Positions 1-7,392 of a stretch of DNA of 21,642 nt are shown one piece after another (within the stretch, counting starts at the first letter, position 1; each line of letters begins with the position of its first letter). The DNA is from an uncultured bacterium (GTDB lineage: Bacteria > Cyanobacteriota > Vampirovibrionia > Gastranaerophilales > Gastranaerophilaceae): positions 1 to 21,642 of the forward strand of contig URXH01000027.1 in the NCBI GenBank assembly GCA_900551675.1, in the 5' to 3' direction. The position numbers and the translations under genes are program-made. The notes below the pieces were generated by a model. The model was not told the origin of the DNA. It worked only from the letters and a program-made list of their open reading frames with translations, and ran no database searches.

Positions 1-205
1 TTGCAAATTCACTTTCACATTAAAACACTATATACAAGACGTTTATCTAATACATGAAGCACGAAATCGTTTCCGATAATTTTATCTGCACATCTATTGT
101 ATATGTTATAGCATTCACTTACTTTCGCATAAAAAATAATCTACCATGAAACATTTATTATTTATTTTTCTAACATTTAATTTGAAGTTTATTTAGTTTC
201 TTTAA

Positions 206-862
206 TTACTGTTCAAGATAAATTCTTGCAATATCTATATCATTCTGTGTTGTAATTTTAATATTTTTATAACTTCCGTTAATGATGTAAACAGTTTGCC
301 CAAGATATTCCAGCATGCCTGCATCATCCGTAAAATTCTGCCCGTACAATTTTTGGTGGGCATCTTTTATTAAATTGTATTCGAATGCTTGAGGAGTTTG
401 CGTGTTGTAGAGTTTTGAACGATCTATTGTTCTTATAATTTTCCCATCCGTAACTTCTTTTATCGTATCAATTGTTTTTGTTGCAACAGTAAGGGCTTTT
501 TTGGTTATTACTTCTTCAATTGCCAGATTTATCAAATCGGTTGTAATCATTGGTCTTGCTCCATCATGAATCAGCACATAATCGCATTCAGAGGATTGAA
601 GTCCGTTAAAGACCGACTGCTGGCGTGTAGCTCCGCCTTCTATAATTTTAACTTTAGAGCATACTTTGAATATCTCTTTCAACTCGTCTATTATTGAAAT
701 ATTTGAACAGATTATTATTTCATCAACATCAGACTTTTCGAATGCTTCAACCGTATATTTTATAACCTCTTTATTATTTATTTTTTCCAGAAGTTTATTT
801 TTGTTTCCGAAACGCGATGATGTTCCTCCTGCGGGAATTATTGCGTTTACTTTGAAATTCAT
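206..862 (-). CDS. ispD: 2-C-methyl-D-erythritol 4-phosphate cytidylyltransferase
   Basis: IspD transfers CMP from CTP to methylerythritol 4-phosphate, a cytosolic step of the non-mevalonate isoprenoid pathway. The 218-residue product has the usual length and family motifs: the nucleotide-binding loop PAGGTSSRFG (residues 10-19), the HDGARP block (99-104), QTPQAF (155-160) and the C-terminal NIKITTQND (200-208). It is the last recognised gene of a five-gene minus-strand operon. Its start is fixed by an AAGGAG ribosome binding site 7 nt upstream, which overlaps the end of thiL; only 4 nt separate the two genes. No convincing terminator follows it in the 205 bases to the window edge. Confidence 0.95.
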   Translation of the reverse strand: MNFKVNAIIPAGGTSSRFGNKNKLLEKINNKEVIKYTVEAFEKSDVDEIIICSNISIIDELKEIFKVCSKVKIIEGGATRQQSVFNGLQSSECDYVLIHDGARPMITTDLINLAIEEVITKKALTVATKTIDTIKEVTDGKIIRTIDRSKLYNTQTPQAFEYNLIKDAHQKLYGQNFTDDAGMLEYLGQTVYIINGSYKNIKITTQNDIDIARIYLEQ

Positions 863-866
863 TTTT

Positions 867-1769
867 TTACTCCTTAAAATGTTTATATAATTTGTGGTCT
901 ATATCAGTGTAAAATTCTCCGTCAATAACGAGACCTGCATCTCCTGTTTTTACATCACCTATTATCGTATAAGCATTCAAATTTTTCAACATATATTCAG
1001 GAACTGCCGCTACAAGCTGATAATCTTCTCCGCCGTACAAAACAGTATCGATATCAACAGCAGAATCATGCGGAATTTTTGAGGAATTAATATCTATTTT
1101 AACCTCACTGGCCTGAGCAATCTGCATCAGAGCGTCTGCAAGCCCGTCAGATGTATCCATCATGGCGTAATCATCTTTGATATTTTCTGATATTGCCCGT
1201 GAAAATTCTCTTTGAGCCGCAGGCATTAAATGTGCGTTTATAAATTTGTTATTAATTTGTCCTTTAGGGGTGATATTATTTTTCAGCAACATGCGTAAGC
1301 CGTAAGCACTGTTTCCGTGTTCGCCTGAGACTATTATTTTATAACCCGATTTTGCGTTTGCTCGTGATGAAATTTTTCTGCCGCCATCAGAACCTACGGC
1401 TGATGCAGAGATGTAAATCTTATCACTCCCGGTCAAATCTCCGCCTGCAATTATAACATCTTGTGAAGCTTCTTTTACTCCTTCATAAAATTCTTTTACG
1501 AAAATTTCGTCTACAGTATCGGGCAAAGAAAGTGAAATCGTCATATATTTTGGTTCTGCGCCTGAAGCGCATATATCGCTTATGTTCACCATTACAGTTT
1601 TATATCCCAGCTGAAACGGAGTTATTAAATCTCTTTTAAAATGCACATCTTCCACAAGACTGTCCTGAGTAATAACAATACCCAGATCCGGCAAATAAGC
1701 ACAATCATCCCCGATATATCCGGAATTTAACGTTGATTTAATTAATTTTATAAGAGATTTTTCGTTCAT
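867..1769 (-). CDS. thiL: Thiamine-monophosphate kinase
   Basis: ThiL phosphorylates thiamine monophosphate with ATP to give thiamine diphosphate, the active cofactor. The 300-residue protein has the family features: the N-terminal IGDDCAY metal-binding motif (Asp21, Asp22), VNISDICASGA (61-71, as in the SD-A-MGA motif), GGDLTGS (109-115), MDTSDGLADAL (204-214) and YGGEDYQL (245-252). Its ATG overlaps the stop of the upstream signalling gene by one base (TAATG). No Shine-Dalgarno sequence is visible, so translation probably depends on coupling. It lies directly before ispD; both supply essential cofactors or precursors, but they belong to separate pathways. Confidence 0.94.
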   Translation of the reverse strand: MNEKSLIKLIKSTLNSGYIGDDCAYLPDLGIVITQDSLVEDVHFKRDLITPFQLGYKTVMVNISDICASGAEPKYMTISLSLPDTVDEIFVKEFYEGVKEASQDVIIAGGDLTGSDKIYISASAVGSDGGRKISSRANAKSGYKIIVSGEHGNSAYGLRMLLKNNITPKGQINNKFINAHLMPAAQREFSRAISENIKDDYAMMDTSDGLADALMQIAQASEVKIDINSSKIPHDSAVDIDTVLYGGEDYQLVAAVPEYMLKNLNAYTIIGDVKTGDAGLVIDGEFYTDIDHKLYKHFKE

Positions 1770-3664
1770 TATATATCGTGGTCAATAAGTGAAATAAATT
1801 CCTGAACAAGAGCGTAATTCCATTTTTTGCCTGAATCCTGCTTTATAATTTCTATTGCCTGTTTCGGAGTCAGCTCTGCTCTGTAGGTTCTCGGTTCGGT
1901 CAAAGCGAAATATGCATCTACAATTAAAATAATTTGAGATGTCATAGGTATTTCGTCTTTTGCAATTTTTGAAGGGTACCCTGTTCCGTCCCAATTTTCA
2001 TGATGGTGTTCTATTATCGGAATAATATCCTGAATATAGCTTATAGGCTGTAAAATTTCTCTTGATGCAATTAGCGGATGCTCTTTTATATGATTTCTTT
2101 CTTCTTCTGTCAGCGGAGTTGTTTTTTGAAGCAATTCTGCCGGAAGCATTAAATTGCCTATATCATATAAAAGCATTGCAATTCTTAATTTATCAATATC
2201 ATCTTTTGAAAGATCAAAACGTTTTGCAAGACTTACAGCAAGCAGAACTTTCGATTTCATAACACCTGCATGGTGAAGCGGATTATAAGTTCTTGTCAGC
2301 ATATCCGCAACAGTATAAAGAGCTTCTTTGGGGATATCATCTTTCGGATTTTGCAATTTCTGTTTAAGTTCTTCTGCAAGCTCTTTATCAATAGGAATAT
2401 TATGTTTTGACAAAATATCCATAAATGTATTAACGGCAATTTCCTGCCAGCTTGTTTCGGAAACAGGTTTTGCAAGCGTAACCTGATTTCTCCCGTTTCT
2501 TTTTGACTGATACATTGCCTGATCAGTTAAATCAAGAATATCTTCAATATTATCCGAGTGCTCTAAAAATGTTGCAACACCAACGCTTGCGGTAATATGC
2601 CCGATTGTATCAAGCTGTTGTTCTTCTAAAGTTTTTCTTATTCTTTCTGCAGCAATCATAGCACCTTTTGAATCAACTCCGGGCAGAATAACATTAAATT
2701 CTTCGCCCCCCATTCTCGCTGCTGTATCTATTGAACGGGCATTCTTTTTTAATACATCCGCAACGGTTTTTATGGCTAAATCTCCGTATGCATGACCAAA
2801 TTTGTCGTTAATTTGTTTTAAATGATCAAGATCTAGGCCAATTATACTGAAAGGCTGCTGCTGACGGAGTGCACGGGTTACTTCTTTTTTCAAATATTCT
2901 TCAAAATACCTTCTGTTATAAAGTCCTGTAAGACCATCCGTTACGGCTTGAGATTTTACTTCTTCAAACAGACCTGCAATTGTTATTGCCATTTCAATCT
3001 GCTGGGCAAAAATAGTCAGGAATTCTGTTTCACCTGAAGTCAGCTCTTTTCTTGATGAAAAAACATTGAACCATCCGTAATGCTGGTTTCTAGTGTACAA
3101 AGGAACGGTAATTATAGCTTTGCTGGGACTTCCGTCAACTATTTCATCAATTATTTCATCTGCAACATCCGGAGCAACAGATTTCAACGTACCGCCAATG
3201 TCAGGAGTAAGCATTATTTTTTTATCACGGGCGGCAGCTGCATAAACGCTTTCATCATTGTAAATCAGTTTTCTTGCCTGAAAAGGTATTTTTATAAGTT
3301 TTTCTACCCTTTTTATTGAAGGGTCGTTAGACTGTGCAAGCACTGTCAAATAAATACCCTTTTCATCTTCACATTTTTTTATAATATTACAATGCAGGTA
3401 CCCCAGTTCTCCCTGAATATTGTTAACTATAGTTTCAAGAACACTCTGCAAAGGTCTTGATGCATTCATCATATCCCAGATATGCTGTAGGGTAAGCATT
3501 CTTTTATTAGCAATATTGAGTTCTCTTGTTCGTTCTTCAATTTCTTTTTCAAGCTGAAGATTGCGTTCATATATTTCGAGGTAATCCTGTTTGCCGTTAT
3601 AAACCGCATTTTCCACCTCAGAGACTTTTCTGTATATATCTTTCAAATTATCAAAAAAACTCAT
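1769..3664 (-). CDS. GAF-GGDEF-HD-GYP signalling protein, HD motif degenerate
   Basis: This is a predicted cytosolic c-di-GMP signalling protein of 631 residues, numbered from the ATG at 3664. In order it has a short coiled coil (about 29-56), a GAF sensor domain (about 70-233), a GGDEF diguanylate cyclase domain (235-395) and an HD-GYP-type domain (450-631). The cyclase looks active: GGEEF at 319-323, with an RxxD inhibitory site (Arg310, Asp313) five residues before it. In the HD-GYP domain the usual LLHDIGK reads LLYDIGN (Tyr500, Asn504), and the HP-x-x-G glycine is Ala. His529, the His553-555 run, the DGTGYP motif (559-564) and Asp583 remain. The domain may therefore sense or bind c-di-GMP without cleaving it. 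A GTG at 3679 is an alternative start, five residues longer, overlapping the upstream GT9 stop. Neither start has a clear ribosome binding site; ATG is preferred. No membrane segment is seen. Confidence 0.88.
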   Translation of the reverse strand: MSFFDNLKDIYRKVSEVENAVYNGKQDYLEIYERNLQLEKEIEERTRELNIANKRMLTLQHIWDMMNASRPLQSVLETIVNNIQGELGYLHCNIIKKCEDEKGIYLTVLAQSNDPSIKRVEKLIKIPFQARKLIYNDESVYAAAARDKKIMLTPDIGGTLKSVAPDVADEIIDEIVDGSPSKAIITVPLYTRNQHYGWFNVFSSRKELTSGETEFLTIFAQQIEMAITIAGLFEEVKSQAVTDGLTGLYNRRYFEEYLKKEVTRALRQQQPFSIIGLDLDHLKQINDKFGHAYGDLAIKTVADVLKKNARSIDTAARMGGEEFNVILPGVDSKGAMIAAERIRKTLEEQQLDTIGHITASVGVATFLEHSDNIEDILDLTDQAMYQSKRNGRNQVTLAKPVSETSWQEIAVNTFMDILSKHNIPIDKELAEELKQKLQNPKDDIPKEALYTVADMLTRTYNPLHHAGVMKSKVLLAVSLAKRFDLSKDDIDKLRIAMLLYDIGNLMLPAELLQKTTPLTEEERNHIKEHPLIASREILQPISYIQDIIPIIEHHHENWDGTGYPSKIAKDEIPMTSQIILIVDAYFALTEPRTYRAELTPKQAIEIIKQDSGKKWNYALVQEFISLIDHDI

Positions 3665-3671
3665 ATATTTA

Positions 3672-4733
3672 TTATACACTATGTTTTGAGTTTTGTAATA
3701 TATTGTTTACAATATTTATAATTTCTTCAGGTTCCGGATAATTTACACACTGTTCGGCATCTTTTCCAGGAAGCGGACATTTTCTTGTATGACAGGGCTG
3801 GCATTTGAGTCTGCCGTTTAATGCAAAATATTTTTTGTCATTGCCGAAAGGCCCGTAAGATGTAGGAGGAGTACAGCAAAATATTGAAATAACGGCAGGA
3901 ATTTCTGTTGCGCGGGCGACATGCGCGCTGCCCGAATCAGGAGCCATAACAAGTACGGCGCGGGAGAATATTTCTATCAAATCCTTGATAGTTGTTTGGC
4001 CTGCAAGATTAATAAAATTGTCTCCGCCTATATAAGAAATTAAATCTTTATCGCCTGCAGTACCTGTAAATACAAGCGAGCATTTGTCTTTTATTCCATT
4101 AACAACAGCCTTCCAGTTATCTTTGTTCCAGTGTTTAAGACGCCAGGTTGTTGCAGGACAAATTACTACCATAGGTTTTGATTTGTCCAGATTTTTCAGA
4201 AGAATATTTACTTTGTTCTTTGTTTCTTCACTGACAGGCGGAAGTGTAAATTTTACCCTGTCAGTGCCTTCAAGCCCGAGATATTTCGCATACTGCATGT
4301 GTTGGAATACTGCATGAGTCGTATAATTAGGATTAGGAGCAGGATCAATACGCTCATTACCTCCCAATTGTGATAATTCTCTTCCATGTTTGTAGCATAT
4401 TCGTCTCTTTGCGCCGCATAATTTCATCCAGATCATACTTTTTAGCATCATCTGAGTATCAATTGCTATATCAAAATGTTCATCCCTCAAATTTTTTACC
4501 AGTTTAAAAAATTCAATTGCGTTTTTTATGGAAAAGCCTTCTCTTTTCCATCTCTGCAAAGGAATTAAAACAGCTCTTTTAACAGCAGGGTTATCTTTTA
4601 CGATATCGATACCTTTTTCTGATACAAGCCATGTAACTTCATAACCGTTATCTTTTAATACATTTGCCAGAGGAATGTTAAATATAACATCGCCAAGTGA
4701 AGATAATCTTACAAGCATAATTTTTTTTGTCAT
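3672..4733 (-). CDS. Glycosyltransferase family 9 (heptosyltransferase-like)
   Basis: This 353-residue protein resembles the ADP-heptose:LPS heptosyltransferases that build the LPS inner core at the cytoplasmic face of the inner membrane. The N-terminal Rossmann half starts MLVRLSSLGDVIFNIP, with Asp15 at the position of the family's catalytic base. The C-terminal half has the nucleotide-sugar-binding block PATTWRLKHW (193-202) and APDSGSAHVA (264-273). The tail carries four cysteines (311, 314, 319, 329) in the C-x2-C-x4-C arrangement often seen in WaaF-like members. The sugar donor cannot be read from sequence, so no symbol is given. It starts immediately after the stop of the ROK gene (TAAATG) with an AGAGG ribosome binding site inside that gene. 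It fits with the LPS-export genes elsewhere in the window. Confidence 0.87.
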   Translation of the reverse strand: MTKKIMLVRLSSLGDVIFNIPLANVLKDNGYEVTWLVSEKGIDIVKDNPAVKRAVLIPLQRWKREGFSIKNAIEFFKLVKNLRDEHFDIAIDTQMMLKSMIWMKLCGAKRRICYKHGRELSQLGGNERIDPAPNPNYTTHAVFQHMQYAKYLGLEGTDRVKFTLPPVSEETKNKVNILLKNLDKSKPMVVICPATTWRLKHWNKDNWKAVVNGIKDKCSLVFTGTAGDKDLISYIGGDNFINLAGQTTIKDLIEIFSRAVLVMAPDSGSAHVARATEIPAVISIFCCTPPTSYGPFGNDKKYFALNGRLKCQPCHTRKCPLPGKDAEQCVNYPEPEEIINIVNNILQNSKHSV

Positions 4734-5693
4734 TTAAAAACCTCTGTCTTCTAAAAAAGCTGCACCTGTAACACCTGAAAAATCTCCGAGCACGGCTTTT
4801 TTAAACTGTATTTTTTCAGCAGGCACAGGCAATGATTTAGCCTTTGCTTTTTTTATTGTCTTTTGATAAAAGTAATCAACTGCCTCTATCAATCCGCCTC
4901 CAAGAATTATTAATTCCGGATTAATAAAATTTATAATGCTCGCAAGTCCGCCCGACAGATATTCGGAAGCCTCCGTTACACATTGTACCACAAGCTCATC
5001 TTCTCTTTCAATAGATTTTTGTATCATACTCGAAGTTATTGATTTGCCAGGTTCAAGATAATCAAGAATACATGATTTCCGGCCTTTTTTCAATGCGCCT
5101 TCTATTCTCTTTTCGATTGCGGAGCGTGATGCATAAGCTTCAAGGCATCCATGAGCACCGCATGCACACTGGCGGCCGTTTAAATCAACAATTATATGCC
5201 CTATTTCACCTGCCGTACCTGTTGCTCCATAAATTATTTTTCCATTTTTTACTATTGACGATCCGACACCTGTACCGACAAATACGCATACAAAATCGTT
5301 ACATCCCTTGCCCGCGCCGAACTTTTGTTCGCCTATTGCGGCAATTTCAACATCATTTCCTACGTATACAGGTATATTAAATTTGTCGTATAAAATTTGT
5401 TTTATATTCAAATTATAACAATCAAGATTAGGGGCGCCTATTATAATACCATTTTCTCTATCAATCTGGCCAGCCGCCCCTACTCCTATAGAATTGATTT
5501 TATCTGAGCTTATTTCGCTTGTAGCCAAAAGTTCATCAATACTTTCAAGCATTTTTCTTAAAATATTTTGTGTTCCTTTTTCTTTTTTTGTTTTCTTTTT
5601 AACATGCTCTTCAACCGCACCTGTTTCCCTGTTTACAAGCGCAGTAAGTATTTTTGTGCCGCCCAAATCAATTCCGATCGAATACTTTTTCAT
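4734..5693 (-). CDS. ROK-family sugar kinase, probably glucokinase
   Basis: This 319-residue cytosolic kinase of the ROK family probably phosphorylates glucose, or a close hexose such as N-acetylmannosamine, with ATP. It has the N-terminal phosphate loop DLGGTK (9-14), the catalytic GND (Asp114), the second phosphate loop VGTGVGS (139-145), and the zinc site of active ROK kinases: His166, Cys176, Cys178 and Cys183 in the GH...CACGxxGCLE motif. There is no DNA-binding N-terminal extension, so it is a kinase rather than a ROK repressor. Glucokinase is favoured because a GH13 protein diverges from the same promoter region. It is the first gene of the minus-strand operon. The ATG follows a TATAAT by only 9 nt and has no ribosome binding site, which suggests a leaderless transcript. 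Confidence 0.9.
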   Translation of the reverse strand: MKKYSIGIDLGGTKILTALVNRETGAVEEHVKKKTKKEKGTQNILRKMLESIDELLATSEISSDKINSIGVGAAGQIDRENGIIIGAPNLDCYNLNIKQILYDKFNIPVYVGNDVEIAAIGEQKFGAGKGCNDFVCVFVGTGVGSSIVKNGKIIYGATGTAGEIGHIIVDLNGRQCACGAHGCLEAYASRSAIEKRIEGALKKGRKSCILDYLEPGKSITSSMIQKSIEREDELVVQCVTEASEYLSGGLASIINFINPELIILGGGLIEAVDYFYQKTIKKAKAKSLPVPAEKIQFKKAVLGDFSGVTGAAFLEDRGF

Positions 5694-5702
5694 ATAACTA
5701 AA

Positions 5703-5730
5703 ATTATATATAAAAATACAAAATTTGCAA
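5703..5730 (-). promoter_or_regulatory. Promoter of the ROK/GT9/GGDEF/thiL/ispD operon
   Basis: On the minus strand, TTGCAA (5730-5725) and a perfect TATAAT (5708-5703) are separated by 16 nt. Transcription would start about 7 nt further on, almost at the ATG of the ROK gene (5693), leaving a leader of roughly 0-3 nt. The TTGCAA hexamer is its own reverse complement and can also serve as the -35 box of the opposing GH13 gene. Confidence 0.5.
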
Positions 5731-5753
5731 AAAGGTGAATTATTTGTTAGTAT
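5725..5753 (+). promoter_or_regulatory. Possible promoter of the GH13 gene
   Basis: The palindromic TTGCAA (5725-5730) is followed after 17 nt by TAGTAT (5748-5753), a moderate match to a sigma-70 -10 box. An AAGGGGG ribosome binding site (5768-5774) lies 6 nt before the ATG at 5781. If real, it shares its -35 box with the divergent ROK promoter. TATATT (5751-5756) is an alternative -10. Confidence 0.35.
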
Positions 5754-5780
5754 ATTATCATATCAAGAAGGGGGATATGT

Positions 5781-7328
5781 ATGAATTTGATGAAAAAATT
5801 TTTTATAACTCTTGCGGTAATTATATTCGCAGGCCAGTATGCATTCAGTGCTGATGTATGGGTAAACGATTTAAGAAGGCTTTTTACAAGCAATTCTTCG
5901 ATTATTTATGAAATCAACCTTAGAACTTTCGGTGCTCAGGATACTAATAAAAATGGTATTATAGATTTTGATGAAGCAGAAGAAAGCGGAACTTTTTTAA
6001 ATGCAATACCAAGGCTTTCCGAACTTGCGCAAAAAGGGGTCAATACAATACACGTAATGCCTGTTACACCGGTTGGAAAAACTAAAGCATTAGGCACTGC
6101 AGGTTCTTTATATGCAGCATCCTCTTTCAATACCTTAAATCCCCAGCTTGCGAGCAAAAACAGTGCTTTATCAATCAATGATCAGGCCAGAAAATTTATT
6201 AACGAAGCTCATAAACGCCATATACGCGTAATTATAGATCTTCCTTCCTGCGGTTCTTATGATTTGTATATGCAGAGACCTGAATTGTTTATTAAAGATA
6301 AATCAGGACAACCGGTTATTCCGGCAGATTGGACAGATGTAAGACTTTTCAATGCAGGAACTGAAACTGCTGTTAACAGAGATGTGTATAATCTTTATAA
6401 AGAATTTGTTGATATGGTTATATCTCTTGGCGCTGATGGTATAAGAGCAGACGTTGCCACTTTAAAACCTGCTAAATTCTGGAAAGATTTGATAGCTTAT
6501 TCAAGAACTAAAGATCATCAGTTTATGTGGCTTGCAGAGGCATCTGAAAGCTGGACATCTCCGGTATCTGAATATGCTGTTTTTACACCTTATGACAAAC
6601 TGCTCGAAGCAGGGTTTGACGGATATTACGGAAGTTTCTTTAACCTGAAAAATTACAAAACAGGAAGAGAATTTATAAATCAAATTATTGCGACAAATGC
6701 AAACATTAAAAAGTATGCAGAGCCTAAAGCCGTTATAGGAAGTTTTACAACCCATGATGAAATGAGCCCTATACTTATTAACGGTGAAAGATTCAGTGAA
6801 ATGATAGTATGGCTGAATGCAACGCTGCCGGTAAATTCCTATTTTGTAGACGGATTTGATAAAGGCGACAATTATATTTATTTATGGGCAAACAAAGAAG
6901 CCTTCAAAACTTTTACCGATGATGATTATTACTTTGTTCACCGCGGGAAAATTGATATATTTAACTTTTCAAGACAACCTGGCGGGAAATCAGAAAAACT
7001 GCTTGGTTCTTTTATGTTCGGAAATCAGTTAAAACGTGAATTCTCAACAATAATTAATAACGGACAGTTTATTCCTCTAAAAAGCACTGCACCAACATCT
7101 TTTGCCTACGCTATGAGTTATGGCGGGAAAAGTGTTGTTGTTATAGGAAACTTAAATTTCAGAAACAATGTTGACACTGTTGTTTCAGTTCCAAAATTAG
7201 AAAATAAAAATATTGTTCTGCCAGTAAAAATAGAAAATATTCCAGTTGCAGAAAGAGGCGCATTTAAAACAACTTTAAATGCCGGAGAAATTCAGGTTCT
7301 GTATATTAGCGATCTTGAAATAAAATAA
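5781..7328 (+). CDS. Exported GH13 alpha-amylase family protein with an EF-hand loop
   Basis: This 515-residue protein has a signal peptide (about 1-24, probable cut after AFSA) and a GH13-type TIM barrel. The first strand reads IIYEINLRTF (41-50). The catalytic triad is present: nucleophile Asp224 in GADGIRADVA, acid/base Glu253 in LAEASES, and Asp326 in TTHDE. The C-terminal part (about 400-510) looks like the usual beta domain. It probably acts on alpha-glucans in the periplasm or at the surface. Two features are odd. The first conserved region has IDLPSCGSY (152-160) instead of the usual Asp...Asn-His. The loop after the first strand contains DTNKNGIIDFDE (54-65), an exact EF-hand-type calcium loop. 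A truncated substrate pocket or a transglycosylase-like or binding role is possible. It diverges from the ROK kinase, which suggests linked use of released glucose. Confidence 0.85.
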   Translation: MNLMKKFFITLAVIIFAGQYAFSADVWVNDLRRLFTSNSSIIYEINLRTFGAQDTNKNGIIDFDEAEESGTFLNAIPRLSELAQKGVNTIHVMPVTPVGKTKALGTAGSLYAASSFNTLNPQLASKNSALSINDQARKFINEAHKRHIRVIIDLPSCGSYDLYMQRPELFIKDKSGQPVIPADWTDVRLFNAGTETAVNRDVYNLYKEFVDMVISLGADGIRADVATLKPAKFWKDLIAYSRTKDHQFMWLAEASESWTSPVSEYAVFTPYDKLLEAGFDGYYGSFFNLKNYKTGREFINQIIATNANIKKYAEPKAVIGSFTTHDEMSPILINGERFSEMIVWLNATLPVNSYFVDGFDKGDNYIYLWANKEAFKTFTDDDYYFVHRGKIDIFNFSRQPGGKSEKLLGSFMFGNQLKREFSTIINNGQFIPLKSTAPTSFAYAMSYGGKSVVVIGNLNFRNNVDTVVSVPKLENKNIVLPVKIENIPVAERGAFKTTLNAGEIQVLYISDLEIK

Positions 7329-7337
7329 CATTAACAC

Positions 7338-7381
7338 TCTTGCATCTCTCTCAATCCAAATAAATAAGGAGGGATGCAAGA
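7338..7381. terminator. Hairpin between convergent GH13 and giant genes
   Basis: TCTTGCATC (7338-7346) pairs perfectly with GATGCAAGA (7373-7381). The stem continues for five more pairs, two of them G-T, giving about 14 bp around a 16-nt loop. It lies 10 nt after the GH13 stop and 12 nt from the giant gene's stop, as expected of a shared bidirectional terminator. No U-tract follows on either strand, so factor-independent termination is uncertain. Confidence 0.45.
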
Positions 7382-7392
7382 ACATATCTGGA

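Noticed and set aside
2..79. Open plus-strand frame at the left edge, 25 codons ending in TGA/TAA
   Set aside because: Too short, no family resemblance, no terminator after it, and AT-rich composition makes such frames common by chance.
178..190. Shared AATTTGAAGTTT-like segment near both ends of the window (also at about 21488-21500 on the other strand)
   Set aside because: It is about 13 bases of AT-rich sequence with no flanking repeats or mobile genes, so most likely chance.
4734..5693. ROK transcriptional repressor rather than kinase
   Set aside because: There is no helix-turn-helix domain before the DLGGTK loop, and the catalytic Asp and zinc site are complete.
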